From Fodinibius halophilus (GTDB lineage Bacteria > Bacteroidota > Rhodothermia > Balneolales > Balneolaceae), in NCBI RefSeq assembly GCF_011059105.1, contig NZ_JAALLS010000005.1:151939-191650 (forward strand): a stretch of DNA of 39,712 nt, in the 5' to 3' direction. The notes beneath the pieces were generated by a model, which was not told where the DNA came from, ran no database searches, and worked only from the letters and a program-made list of their open reading frames with translations. This document shows, piece after piece, positions 1 through 8,750 of this stretch. Position numbers and translations under genes: made by a program. Within the stretch, counting starts at the first letter, position 1, and each line of letters starts with the position of its first letter.

Positions 1-170
1 GAAACCGAGATCTTGAACTGATTACTACTACGCCAAGGTGTAATCTGCCGAAACCCTTAGGTGTAGGTATGGCTTCGTAGCACAGGTCCAGGATGACATG
101 CCGGGGTTTGCTACGCTCCCTAAAAGGAGGTAACAAATAAAAATTAGAGTTATAAGAAATTGCTCTCGGG

Positions 171-1190
171 CTACGAGATCATCGCTTGCACATCAAACTG
201 TCCCCAGTACCAAATGATGATTGCAAATACGACTAATAAGACGAACCAAGTTGCAAGAGCAATGCGAGATGCTTTGGTTGCCTTTTTCTCTTCCCACCAA
301 CCTCGAGGACGAACGCCCTGAATTAAAAAAGTTGAAATACCTGCCAAGTTAATACAGATCAGGTTTGTTAAGGTTAAGATACCTGCCCCAATAGCAAGTT
401 GTATATAACCGGCCCCAAGCAGTAATCCTACATCCACAAGCGGCGGCAGTAACGCTACCGCCACCATTACTCCTACAATTGCAGCCGGTACTCCCCGTGT
501 GAATGCTAACACTCCGGCACTTCCTGCAGCAAGAGCAATAATAATATGCTTTAGATTTACCATTGTTCGACTTAGTAACTCCTCGGAACCGGGATCAACG
601 GTAAGTATCAACCCCATTACAAATGCAACAGCCAAAGCTACTGCCAATCCTGCTGCATTGGCTTTTAATGAGCGCCAACCCAGCTCAACATCCCCCAGCG
701 TAGCTGCCAGTGCAAGTGCTACATTGGGAGCAAGCAACGGCGCAATCACCATTGCGCCAATGATCGTAGCAACGTCATCCAATATTAACCCAATACCTGC
801 AACTAAGGTAGAAAGAACGACCATTGCCAGATACACCGGCGTCAATTCTGAACCTGACGTTACATCAGCATATAATTCTTCACGACTTATCCGGGCAGGA
901 ACGTCATCCTCTTCTGCACTCTCCTGCTCTTCCTCGTTGATCTCAGGCTGAGGCAATGTAGCCTCTACCGAAAACAGCATGATCCTAAAATCTTCTTCAT
1001 TCCCAAACTGTTTACTCAGTGTGTCCGAAATGGTTTCTGTTTGATCCATATTCACCAACATCCGGAGAATGCCCCGGCCGTCATCAATCGTGTCGGACCA
1101 CACTCCCATAATATTTTCTTCGTCAACTGTTTTTCGCGCCTCTGTTAACGCCTCGGCGGGAGCGATCACTTCAATCATTCGTAGATTCAT
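171..1190 (-). CDS. DUF389 / TIGR00341 family integral membrane protein
   Basis: The protein has an N-terminal soluble domain of about 95 residues (a ferredoxin-like regulatory region in this family), an acidic linker rich in E and D, and then about six hydrophobic helices. The membrane part carries the family-typical segments GSELTPVYLAMVVLST, IIGAMVIAPLLAPNVA and GVMVAVALLPPLVDVG. DUF389 proteins are inner-membrane proteins of unknown biochemical role. I chose the Met at 1190 because the alignable domain starts at MNLRMIEVIAPAE. The reading frame extends 29 residues upstream to 1277, but that stretch looks like translated intergenic sequence. It is transcribed away from the chemoreceptor region, and nothing in the context shows a substrate. 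The family assignment is good; the function is unknown. Confidence 0.85.
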   Translation of the reverse strand: MNLRMIEVIAPAEALTEARKTVDEENIMGVWSDTIDDGRGILRMLVNMDQTETISDTLSKQFGNEEDFRIMLFSVEATLPQPEINEEEQESAEEDDVPARISREELYADVTSGSELTPVYLAMVVLSTLVAGIGLILDDVATIIGAMVIAPLLAPNVALALAATLGDVELGWRSLKANAAGLAVALAVAFVMGLILTVDPGSEELLSRTMVNLKHIIIALAAGSAGVLAFTRGVPAAIVGVMVAVALLPPLVDVGLLLGAGYIQLAIGAGILTLTNLICINLAGISTFLIQGVRPRGWWEEKKATKASRIALATWFVLLVVFAIIIWYWGQFDVQAMIS

Positions 1191-1592
1191 GAGAAATATC
1201 TGTATTAGGTGAAATCCACAATTATTTAATACAACTGAAAGGTAATAATTAATAATCCATAGTGAAGCACAAAACACGCTCCAGATAAATAACTTACCGA
1301 AATATTCTATCCCCTATTGGCTTTTTTCAATCAGCCTTAGCCAATCTAAACCATCTGCATAATTTTTTATACAGTCATTCATTTCAGTTTAAAACCGCAT
1401 ATAGTTATCCTAACGGCCTTTTTATCAAAAAATCATGTCACTGCCATCCTTATATATCACTATCAAAACAAGCAGGCTCTCAGATTTAAGTAAAATTTAC
1501 ATCCGACGATAAGTACACCTGACTAGTAGGGTATAACTAACATGCGTTCAATGTATCTCTGCACTAAAGGCTAACTATATAAAAATAAAACT
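1191..1592. other. Intergenic region between divergent DUF389 and porin genes
   Basis: About 400 bp, AT-rich, with no credible coding sequence. It must hold the promoters of both flanking genes. It contains the word TAGTAGGGTATAA (1524-1536), which recurs upstream of the chemoreceptor at 3290, and TAACTATATAAA (1572-1583), which recurs upstream of the second porin. I see no riboswitch or RNA gene. Confidence 0.5.
1524..1536 (+). promoter_or_regulatory. Shared 13-nt upstream motif, copy 1 (possible promoter or operator)
   Basis: TAGTAGGGTATAA lies 56 nt before the start codon of the porin-like gene. The identical 13-mer lies 20 nt before the chemoreceptor gene at 3290. A second shared word, AACATGCGTT, is nearby in both places (1539-1548 and 3242-3251) but on opposite sides of the first word. 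The TATAA end could be a -10 element. The function is inferred only from recurrence in front of two genes of one presumed module. Confidence 0.3.
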
Positions 1593-2711
1593 ATGGTGAA
1601 TAGAAAAATATCAATCTTAACATTAATCTTTGTTTTTCTCATTGGTACAAAGATTTCATTTTCGCAAAGCAATTGGGAACCAGAAACAAACATAACCGGT
1701 TATATCTCGACCGAAGTTAATTACTTTGACGAGCTGGATGGATATGATTTAAATTATTCTGCAGCAGTCTCAGAAGCAGGTATTTTAATATCATATCAGG
1801 TCAAATCCAATTTTAGGATAAAAGGGGTATTTGTTTATCGTCCCAAATTTGAAATTGACCAGATGCTTAATGAGGCTTTCGGTGAACTCACCTTCTCAGA
1901 AGAGGCTAAGTTTAAAGCCGGTCGATTTTTGCTGCCGTTAAGCCCCAGTAATACTTATTATTATGCACCTGTTAATACCAGTGCAACGCTACCTATATTG
2001 GTAACCAATCACGAGTTCTATCCCGTTACTATTGATGGTGCGTCCCTTAATGGATCAATCGGATCAGAATTCAAAGTCAATTATGATGTCTTTGCCGGTG
2101 GTTTTAATAACTCAACCTGGCTAAGAACCGGTGCTGTTCGTTTTTTCGGGGATGAAGTAAATTACTTCAAAAAACAAATTAACAGTTCTGCTACATTAGA
2201 TCCCTCATACAATAAAACCTACAACTTTGGGTATGGTGGTAGAGTAGGTTTTTCCTATAAATCAAATGTTGATGTTGGTTTTAGTGCATTCAAACCTAAT
2301 GATCAGGATGTTCCACTACTCGTTAACGTTCCGGCCGGTGTTGTTGGGCCAGATCCCGCACAAATAGTTCAAGAAAGTAAATTTGAAAAATTCAGCTACG
2401 GGGTTAACGTAAAGTTACAGTATAACAACACAAAGCTAGTAGGAGAATACTGGTATTCTGACCTCAAAATAGACGGCTCTGATACCGACTTGGAAGGGGG
2501 TTTTGTCGAGTTAAACCATCGCATCAATAAGGTTACTCCTTATATAAGATATGAGGATCAAAAAACCGCCGATGTTGACTACAAACGATATACCGCAGGA
2601 ATTAACTACAAGCCAAGCTTTAGAAAGACATTTAAGCTTGAATACTTGCGCTATGACCACTCTAGTGACCCTATCAATGGTTTTGTAGGTACATTAATTT
2701 ATTCATTCTAA
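1593..2711 (+). CDS. Outer-membrane beta-barrel porin-like protein
   Basis: A 372-residue protein with a signal peptide of about 24 residues (hydrophobic core ISILTLIFVFLIG, likely cleavage before QSNWEPE). It continues with alternating polar/hydrophobic strands rich in Y, N, G and F and ends in a C-terminal Phe (LIYSF), as expected of an outer-membrane barrel. Segments such as FGELTFSEEAKFKAGRFLLP and a long-range YIRYEDQKTADVDYKRYTAG pattern resemble phosphate-selective or carbohydrate porin-like barrels; I cannot assign a substrate. It lies 13 bp before the small periplasmic binding protein gene, and a terminator follows that gene, so the two probably form one transcript. The likely role is to let a solute into the periplasm for the binding protein and the downstream chemoreceptor. 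This functional link is inference. Confidence 0.75.
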   Translation: MVNRKISILTLIFVFLIGTKISFSQSNWEPETNITGYISTEVNYFDELDGYDLNYSAAVSEAGILISYQVKSNFRIKGVFVYRPKFEIDQMLNEAFGELTFSEEAKFKAGRFLLPLSPSNTYYYAPVNTSATLPILVTNHEFYPVTIDGASLNGSIGSEFKVNYDVFAGGFNNSTWLRTGAVRFFGDEVNYFKKQINSSATLDPSYNKTYNFGYGGRVGFSYKSNVDVGFSAFKPNDQDVPLLVNVPAGVVGPDPAQIVQESKFEKFSYGVNVKLQYNNTKLVGEYWYSDLKIDGSDTDLEGGFVELNHRINKVTPYIRYEDQKTADVDYKRYTAGINYKPSFRKTFKLEYLRYDHSSDPINGFVGTLIYSF

Positions 2712-2724
2712 AGGTTATAAGAAG

Positions 2725-3150
2725 ATGAAAAACATTATAACAACATTATTGGGCGTTTTCTTGATTGCCTTTGCTACAGAAGCTACGGCTCAGTCATATA
2801 AGGTGATCGTAAATAGCGCTAACAGTACAGAATCGATATCTAAGAAAAATTTATCTGAAATATTTCTTAAAAATAAAACTAAATGGGATGATGGGTCATC
2901 CATCAGTCCGGTTGATTTGAAATCTAGTTCCGCAACACGGAAGGCATTTTCAAATGACGTTCTTGGCAGAGATGTTGGTGCCATAAGAAGTTATTGGCAG
3001 CAAGCAGCTTTTTCCGGAAAAGGAACAGCTCCCGTCGAGCGCTCAAGTGATGCCGAAGTTATCACTTTTGTCAAAAATAATCCCGGAGCCGTTGGTTATA
3101 TATCCGAATCAACTGATGCATCCGGTGTAAAAGTGTTGACCATTAATTAA
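2725..3150 (+). CDS. Small PstS-like periplasmic substrate-binding protein (PBP-like, single lobe)
   Basis: A 141-residue secreted protein. It has a signal peptide of about 22 residues ending in ATA before QSYKV. The mature part has the short PBP_like (PstS-type) pattern: an SISKKNLSEIFLKNKTKW segment, PVDLKSSSATRKAF, SYWQQAAFSGKG, and the glycine-rich close NNPGAVGYISES. Full PstS proteins have two lobes and over 250 residues; at about 119 mature residues this one can form only about one lobe. Members of this short family are usually annotated as phosphate ABC transporter substrate-binding proteins, but no ABC transporter is present here. It sits between a porin-like gene and a chemoreceptor, so a sensory rather than transport role is plausible. 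Family confidence is high; the ligand is unknown. Confidence 0.8.
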   Translation: MKNIITTLLGVFLIAFATEATAQSYKVIVNSANSTESISKKNLSEIFLKNKTKWDDGSSISPVDLKSSSATRKAFSNDVLGRDVGAIRSYWQQAAFSGKGTAPVERSSDAEVITFVKNNPGAVGYISESTDASGVKVLTIN

Positions 3151-3163
3151 CACATTAGTATAA

Positions 3164-3208
3164 GCGAGTCATAAGAAATGGATACCTGTTTTTATGGCTC
3201 GCATTTTT
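3164..3208 (+). terminator. Rho-independent terminator after the binding-protein gene
   Basis: GCGAGTCATAA (3164-3174) pairs with TTATGGCTCGC (3192-3202): 11 bp with one G-U pair and a 17-nt loop. ATTTTT follows. It begins 14 nt after the stop codon and separates the porin/binding-protein transcript from the chemoreceptor gene. Confidence 0.75.
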
Positions 3209-3256
3209 ATAAGGAGGAATTAAAAAACTAAAATTCAGCAAAACATGCGTTTTTAG

Positions 3257-3269
3257 TAGTAGGGTATAA
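3257..3269 (+). promoter_or_regulatory. Shared 13-nt upstream motif, copy 2
   Basis: Identical to 1524-1536 (TAGTAGGGTATAA) and 20 nt upstream of the chemoreceptor start. Because a terminator lies just before it, the chemoreceptor needs its own promoter, and this motif is the best visible candidate. No convincing -35 hexamer was found at normal spacing. Confidence 0.3.
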
Positions 3270-3289
3270 AAAATTCAACTTGTCGAACA

Positions 3290-4897
3290 ATGAATATATT
3301 CAATCACATAAAACTCAGGTATAAAATTCTTGTTTTCCCTACCATATTTATTATGGTTGTAGGTGCGATATTTTATACCACTCGGTGGAGTAATGAAACG
3401 ATCAAAAAGGAACTGAATACGGTTCAGTATTCTTATATCCCGTATAATGACCTCACTAATCGCATGAGCTCAACTCAAGCGGCTATTGAGAAATCGTTCC
3501 AGGATGCGGTAGCGGCAAAAGATAAAGCCATGGTTGAAAAGACAACCAAATTGGCTACGCAGTTTAGGCAGCTGGCCGATAGTGCAAAATCGATAAAAGC
3601 GGATAACGATTATACACTGCTCAACAATACGATTCAGTCGTTTAATGATTATTACAGCCAAGGTGTTAAAGCCTCCGAAATGATGATTACACAAGATTTT
3701 TCGGAAGAGGTCAGTAATAATGTGCAGGCCATGATTGCCGAGCAAAAAAAGCTCAAAAAACTGCTAAATAAAGCATCTAGCCTGGAAGTTAATACTGCGT
3801 TTGACAATGCTCACCAGCAGTTAGCCGATCTAAAGGGAACAATTAATAAAGTGCTCTTAATTAGTCTAGGGCTATTTATAGGATTTTCTTTGTTGCTTTC
3901 GCACGCTATTGCCGGGGCAATACGCAGAATGGTAAAACGAATTAAAGAACTTGCTGATGGAGATTTAAGTATCCACATTTCTGAAAAAGATCTGAATCGA
4001 AAAGATGAAATTGGTGATATTTCAAAAGCTCTACATAGTCTAGTTGCTCAACTTAAAAATGTGATAAAGGGTGTGCAGCGCGAATCCAGTGAAATATCAA
4101 ATATAAGTGAACAACTCGAAGCTACATCCAACCAGTTGGCCCGCGGATCCAATGAACAAGCTGAGTTCGTGGATGAGATATCCAGTACGATGGAAGAAGT
4201 ATCGACTAATATTACCCAAAATGCCGAAAATGCTCAGCAAACGAATGTTATTTCCCGCAACGCTAATGAACAACTAAAAGAAGTAGGGAAAAAATCGAAA
4301 AAAGCTATTGAGGCTAACGAAACCATCACCAATAGAATTAATCAGATTAATGAAATAGCTTCGCAAACCAATATCCTGGCGCTTAATGCAGCTATTGAAG
4401 CAGCACGGGCCGGGGAAGCAGGCAAAGGGTTTGCCGTGGTAGCCAAGGAGGTTCAGGTACTGGCCGAGAAAAGCAAGAACGTTGGCGATGAAATTGTAGA
4501 ACTTACTAATGATGCCTACGAACTTTCATCAGAAGCCGGCGAAGTAATGTTCGAAACGATTCCCAAAATTAAAGAGACATCCGATTTGGTAAAGGAAATT
4601 TCTATTGCCAGTGATGAACAAAGCCAGGGAGCTAATGAGGTCAACCAATCCATACAACAGTTAAATACCCTTTCACAGCAAAGTGCAGCTTCCAGTGAAG
4701 AGTTGGCTTCTTCAGCAGAACAGCTTATGAACCAATCAAACCGTTTGAAGCAATCCATCTCTTATTATCATATGGATGATGAAGATCTACAACAGCAATC
4801 ACCGAATCCACAATCGTTTAGCGGGAATAATACAAACGGAAATGGAAACGGTCAAAAAGCTCAAAATGGAATGCACGCTGAAGATTTTACCCTATAA
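3290..4897 (+). CDS. Methyl-accepting chemotaxis protein with helical periplasmic sensor and HAMP
   Basis: A 535-residue transmembrane chemoreceptor. It has TM1 (about 12-30), a roughly 155-residue all-helical periplasmic domain of the four-helix-bundle type, TM2 (about 187-207), and HAMP (about 208-262, with [10 protein letters not shown] and [12 protein letters not shown]). A long coiled coil follows, with the signalling tip at about 355-395 ([19 protein letters not shown] and the [16 protein letters not shown] stretch). The tail is rich in N, G and Q and has no NWETF-like tether. It would signal to a CheA/CheW array, none of which is encoded in the window. It is downstream of the porin and the single-lobe binding protein, after a terminator. 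It is followed 66 nt later by the first copy of the terminator repeat. The ligand is unknown; docking of the small binding protein is possible. Confidence 0.9.
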   Translation: MNIFNHIKLRYKILVFPTIFIMVVGAIFYTTRWSNETIKKELNTVQYSYIPYNDLTNRMSSTQAAIEKSFQDAVAAKDKAMVEKTTKLATQFRQLADSAKSIKADNDYTLLNNTIQSFNDYYSQGVKASEMMITQDFSEEVSNNVQAMIAEQKKLKKLLNKASSLEVNTAFDNAHQQLADLKGTINKVLLISLGLFIGFSLLLSHAIAGAIRRMVKRIKELADGDLSIHISEKDLNRKDEIGDISKALHSLVAQLKNVIKGVQRESSEISNISEQLEATSNQLARGSNEQAEFVDEISSTMEEVSTNITQNAENAQQTNVISRNANEQLKEVGKKSKKAIEANETITNRINQINEIASQTNILALNAAIEAARAGEAGKGFAVVAKEVQVLAEKSKNVGDEIVELTNDAYELSSEAGEVMFETIPKIKETSDLVKEISIASDEQSQGANEVNQSIQQLNTLSQQSAASSEELASSAEQLMNQSNRLKQSISYYHMDDEDLQQQSPNPQSFSGNNTNGNGNGQKAQNGMHAEDFTL

Positions 4898-4962
4898 ATT
4901 AGATTAGATCCTTAGTAACCATCCCTCAGGTTCTCTGTATCTAAATTTATTTGAACGCTATT

Positions 4963-5090
4963 GAATCCATACACATAGGCAATGTGTATGGATTTTTTAT
5001 TGCCCCTTCTCGGAGATCTCCAAAAATGTTTCATACTTCCTGGAGTGGTATAGATTCATCTATACCATTTGTCCCATCGTTGCCAAAGCT
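4963..5090 (+). repeat. Direct repeat copy A (two-hairpin element)
   Basis: A 128-bp segment matched at 8751-8878 with about ten differences. It contains a perfect 13-bp-stem terminator hairpin (4964-4994) and a second hairpin, TGGTATAGAT-TC-ATCTATACCA (5046-5067). Similarity fades after the shared end CCAAAGCT. The differences between copies fall in the loops and unpaired parts; the only change in a stem is a C to T that keeps a G-U pair. Copies A and B flank the second chemoreceptor and the second porin. Confidence 0.9.
4964..4999 (+). terminator. Rho-independent terminator (repeat copy A)
   Basis: AATCCATACACAT (4964-4976) pairs perfectly with ATGTGTATGGATT (4982-4994) across a 5-nt loop, followed by a T run. 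It lies 66 nt after the first chemoreceptor's stop codon. Confidence 0.85.
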
Positions 5091-5721
5091 TCTTACTCCC
5101 TATGGCACTATTTTAGGCATTGCTGTCATAGAACTTAAGAGGTTGACAATTCGTTTAGTATTTGAATGTAATGACTAATACATGACACTTCCCCTCTGTG
5201 CCCCCCCTATCCGGGGCAGTAACCAGCGTTGATCTGTCCACCGCCATATCAACCAAAATCCTGAGGGAAGGCCAGTCCACTACATGCGTAATAGTATCCT
5301 TTTACAACCCGAGTAATATATATTTAAGCCTTTCAATAATAGTCGGGAAGCTCAACTCTCATCAGGTCAGACTTTTAATCTGATCCATTGCAGAGAGTGA
5401 CAACATCTTACAGATCAAATTGATGTTGAAATTTTACCTACCTGATAAATTACCATAAATAGTCACAGAGAGTTACTGATCTCCTCCCTAATTCAAACCT
5501 ATCATCCAAAAAGTAGTAACAATAACGGAGAGCATGGGCAAATAACATCACAACGTATAAAACTGATCAATAAAATACCCCTTCCGTTTAAGAAATTAAT
5601 ATATCACTCCGATAACAATAAAAATTATGCCTGCTAGGTAACCCAAAAAAAGGGTAAATGCTGGCTGCTTATTGAAGGTGTTTAAAAACATTCAGGTGTA
5701 TAATTTTAAAAAAGGGGTTCT
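5091..5721. other. Gene-free spacer between the two chemoreceptor genes
   Basis: About 630 bp downstream of repeat A with no believable gene. Short open frames at 4951-5178 and 5198-5383 run through the repeat or have no protein-like composition or start signal. A TTGACA-like word at 5143-5148 has TGTAAT 18 nt later, but no gene follows closely. A TATAAT at 5699-5704 lies 17 nt before the next start codon without a good -35 partner. The region probably holds the promoter and leader of the next chemoreceptor and may be decayed sequence. Confidence 0.5.
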
Positions 5722-7296
5722 ATGTGGAGTAATACTGGGTTAAAAACCAAAATAACAACTTTGACTACCGGAATACTGGTAGCTTCCGGGATAATGATCA
5801 TCGTTGTAGGACTGTATTTATTGAACAATTCTATAATGAAAGAAAAGAAAACCCAAACCAAGGAACTGGTTAGGGTGGGACTGTCAACTCTGGAACATTA
5901 TTATAAAATGGAGCAATCTGGTGAGTTAAATCGCCAGGAAGCTCAGAAAATGGCAAAAGAAGCTATTAAAACCATGCGGTTTGGAGATAAGGGGAAAGAT
6001 TATTTTTGGATTAATGATTTTCATCCCAAGATGGTCATGCATCCGTTTCGCCCCGACTTGGACGGAAAGGATTTATCATCTGTAACAGATCCCAACGGCG
6101 TCAACATCTTCATCGAAGTTGTACGAGTCAGTGAAGAATCAGGGGGTGGATTTGTCCCATATCAGTGGCAGTATTATGACGATGAGGACAGGATTGAACC
6201 GAAGCTTTCCTATGTTTCTGAATTTGCTCCCTGGGGTTGGATCATTGGTACTGGTGTATATATCGATGATGTTAAATCAACGGTATGGTCTGCTGGATTT
6301 TTCTTAATGATAATTTCGCTTGTAGCAATTGGCCTTGGCACAGGTGCAACCGTTTTATTTTCTCGCAATCTAAGTGACCGACTGAAAGAGACCTCTTCAC
6401 ACATATCTTCGGTGTCGGATCAGGTTGCTTCAGCATCTTATCAAGTTTCCGGTGCTAGTCAATCGTTGGCAGAAGGCGCTAGTGAGCAAGCTTCAAGCAT
6501 ACAGGAAACTTCGGCCTCTCATGAGGAATTAGAGGTAATGACGAAACAAAATTCCAAAAATGCCCAAAAGGCGAATGACCTAATGGATATGACGAAGGAA
6601 TTATTGACTCAAACGCTGGATGAAATGGAGCGGATGAGCAAACAGATTTCATTAATAAGTGACTCGGCCAATCAGACGGCAGCCATTGTAAAAACGATTG
6701 ATGAAATTGCCTTCCAAACTAATCTACTGGCTTTAAATGCTGCTGTAGAGGCTGCCCGGGCCGGTGATGCCGGTAAAGGGTTTGCAGTCGTCGCTGAAGA
6801 AGTAAGGTCACTGGCAAAAAGAAGTTCGAAGGCTGCAAGTGAGACTACCGTATTGATAGAAGAATCTCAAGAGAATGCTGAATCCGGGGTAATAGTGACA
6901 GAATCACTTGCAGAATCTGTAGAAAATGTTGCAGAAAATGTTGAACAGGTAGCCACCCTGGTTACGGATATAGCAACAGCATCTCAAGAACAGACAACGG
7001 GATTGAGTCAGGTTAACACGGCTGTAATGAAAATTGACACGGTGGTACAGGCTAACGCTGCCAATGCAGAAGAAACGGCAAGTGCCAGTGAAGAGCTTTC
7101 ATCTCGGTCTAACGAGTTGAAAGCCATGGTTTCTAATCTCAGAGAAATTATAACGGGAACGCAATCAAATGAGCCTACAAGTACTAGCAGGTACAATAGT
7201 GGGCCTAATATGAATAATGGCTCTGAATCTAAGAATAATCGTCATACGGAAACGAATGGTTCAAGGAGTTCAGAAAAACAACCAGCCTTAAGCTAA
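5722..7296 (+). CDS. Methyl-accepting chemotaxis protein with single Cache (sCache_2) sensor, no HAMP
   Basis: A 524-residue chemoreceptor. TM1 is at about 11-34. The periplasmic single-Cache domain (about 40-187) has the strong sCache_2 signatures [32 protein letters not shown] and [17 protein letters not shown]2 is at about 189-212. The chain then runs directly into a coiled coil ([20 protein letters not shown]) without the P and E/GD pattern of a HAMP domain. The signalling tip has [19 protein letters not shown] followed by [17 protein letters not shown]. sCache_2 receptors with known ligands often bind small carboxylates, so that is a reasonable ligand class; the actual ligand is unknown. 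The tail is Ser/Asn-rich and lacks a tether pentapeptide. A porin gene follows 63 bp downstream, and no terminator was seen between them, so they probably share a transcript. Confidence 0.92.
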   Translation: MWSNTGLKTKITTLTTGILVASGIMIIVVGLYLLNNSIMKEKKTQTKELVRVGLSTLEHYYKMEQSGELNRQEAQKMAKEAIKTMRFGDKGKDYFWINDFHPKMVMHPFRPDLDGKDLSSVTDPNGVNIFIEVVRVSEESGGGFVPYQWQYYDDEDRIEPKLSYVSEFAPWGWIIGTGVYIDDVKSTVWSAGFFLMIISLVAIGLGTGATVLFSRNLSDRLKETSSHISSVSDQVASASYQVSGASQSLAEGASEQASSIQETSASHEELEVMTKQNSKNAQKANDLMDMTKELLTQTLDEMERMSKQISLISDSANQTAAIVKTIDEIAFQTNLLALNAAVEAARAGDAGKGFAVVAEEVRSLAKRSSKAASETTVLIEESQENAESGVIVTESLAESVENVAENVEQVATLVTDIATASQEQTTGLSQVNTAVMKIDTVVQANAANAEETASASEELSSRSNELKAMVSNLREIITGTQSNEPTSTSRYNSGPNMNNGSESKNNRHTETNGSRSSEKQPALS

Positions 7297-7359
7297 TCAA
7301 TACTTAGGGCAACCCTACTCAACTTTAAGATAACTATATAAATAATTTTGGAGAACAAG

Positions 7360-8601
7360 ATGAAACGTACACGATCAAACCATCGACTTATACAAGCCCT
7401 GTGTGTGATTATTTTTGGAGTTTGTGCAACAGGATTACCATTTAACAGTGCCTTAGCACAAGACACAAGTATTTCTTTTTCAGGATTTGTAAAATCCGAT
7501 ATCTATTCGGATACAAGAAATACTGTATCCGCACGAGATGGGCAATTTTTACTCTTTCCAGAGAATAAAGAGTTCAATGCGAACGGAACAGATATTAACA
7601 AAAACACTCAGTTTAATATGATTGCCCTGCAAACCCGAGTTCAAGCCCGGATAAGTGGTCCAAAGGCGTTTGGGGCAAAAACATCGGGAATGGTAGAAGC
7701 AGCCTTTTTTGGTTCTACAGAGGCCAATATAAATACGCTAAGACTGCGTCATGCCTGGCTCAAGCTTGATTGGACTAAAACCAGTCTAATTGTTGGCCAA
7801 ACATGGCATCCTTTGTTTGTAACACGATCATTCCCGGGAACGGTATCGTTTTCTACCGGCGTACCTTTCCAGCCATTTTCACGAAATCCTCAAATAAGGT
7901 TGACGCATAAGGAAGGTATCTTTACCGGAATCTTGGCAGCTATGTCGCAACGAGACTTCTCCGGGCCAGGTGGTACTGCTTCGCTTCGTAATGCTGTGGT
8001 ACCAAACCTGCATGCCCAGGTACAGGTTGGTACAGACGATATCTCAGGAGGAGTAGGAGTAGATTTTAAACGTTTAGACATAGATGCCCAAAAATATAAT
8101 CCCGTAAACAGTTACTCTTATTTCGGCTTTTTTCACCTGCCAGTAAGTATTTTCACCAGTAAAAGTTATATTCTATATGGAGAAAATATGCAGGACCAAT
8201 TAATGCTGGGGGGAGTAGCACGTGAGGCTACCGGCGGAAACAATAACTACAACCTTCTGCCTTACAAAACGATCAGTTTGTGGCATGACCTTACGACTGG
8301 TTTTCGAGGAGATCCTAACAAAATAACGTATGAGATAGGCTTGTTTACCGGATACTCCAAAAACCTGGGAACCGATCAAAATAATATTGTTACTATCCCA
8401 GGTTTTGTCCGTGGTGCAGACGTAGATTACCTCTATCGAATTGCGCCAAGAGTTCAAGCTCAATCAGGATCAATTCGATTTTCAGTTGAAGCAGATATTA
8501 CCGCAGCAGCATACGGAAGTATTGAATCTGATGGCACCGTGACCAATTCAGACCCAGTAACGAACCTGCGCCTGTTAATAGGAGCCTGGTTATTTTTCTA
8601 A
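7360..8601 (+). CDS. DcaP-like trimeric outer-membrane porin
   Basis: A 413-residue protein starting at the ATG at 7360, which has GGAG six bases before it. The frame also offers a TTG at 7348, but the ribosome-binding site favours the ATG. The signal peptide is about 33 residues (…FNSALA before QDTSISF). The mature protein begins FSGFVKSDIYSD and has LRLRHAWLKLDWTKTSLIVG and GQTWHPLFVTRSFPGTVSF, the pattern of DcaP/porin_5-like barrels, and it ends in Phe-Phe. In characterised relatives these porins pass small dicarboxylates or similar anions; that is family knowledge and not shown here. The word TAACTATATAAA precedes it at 7331-7342, as it precedes the first porin. It probably supplies the ligand sensed by the adjacent Cache chemoreceptor (inference). 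Confidence 0.75.
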   Translation: MKRTRSNHRLIQALCVIIFGVCATGLPFNSALAQDTSISFSGFVKSDIYSDTRNTVSARDGQFLLFPENKEFNANGTDINKNTQFNMIALQTRVQARISGPKAFGAKTSGMVEAAFFGSTEANINTLRLRHAWLKLDWTKTSLIVGQTWHPLFVTRSFPGTVSFSTGVPFQPFSRNPQIRLTHKEGIFTGILAAMSQRDFSGPGGTASLRNAVVPNLHAQVQVGTDDISGGVGVDFKRLDIDAQKYNPVNSYSYFGFFHLPVSIFTSKSYILYGENMQDQLMLGGVAREATGGNNNYNLLPYKTISLWHDLTTGFRGDPNKITYEIGLFTGYSKNLGTDQNNIVTIPGFVRGADVDYLYRIAPRVQAQSGSIRFSVEADITAAAYGSIESDGTVTNSDPVTNLRLLIGAWLFF

Positions 8602-8750
8602 TTGATTACAAAAAGAGGTAACCAAATTCGTAATGGAATTTATTGCTGACATATAGAAGAACTCAATCAAAGAGTTTTTACTATAGCATTCTACCTCGTG
8701 CCCGGCAATAATAGATAGTTAGGACTAAGAAATTTCAGCTCAGTTTATAA

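Noticed and set aside
1-170. Possible repeat or gene fragment at the window edge
   Set aside because: All frames are interrupted; the minus-strand text (GTCATCCTGGACCTGTG) loosely recalls common intergenic repeats, but one partial copy is not enough to call it.
499-951. Open frame antisense to the DUF389 gene (150 codons)
   Set aside because: It lies wholly inside a well-supported membrane-protein gene and has Ala/Thr/Ser-biased composition typical of an antisense frame.
3211-3217. Perfect AAGGAGG ribosome-binding-like sequence
   Set aside because: No start codon at a usable distance; the next ATG (3244) opens only a three-codon frame. A similar orphan AAGGAGGT lies at 124-131.
5143-5172. 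TTGACA ... TGTAAT promoter-like pair
   Set aside because: Spacing of 18 is acceptable, but no gene begins within 500 bp and such hexamers are frequent in AT-rich sequence.
5198-5383. Possible decayed transposase or small gene in the gap between the chemoreceptors
   Set aside because: Translations in all frames gave no family resemblance, and no inverted repeats bound it.
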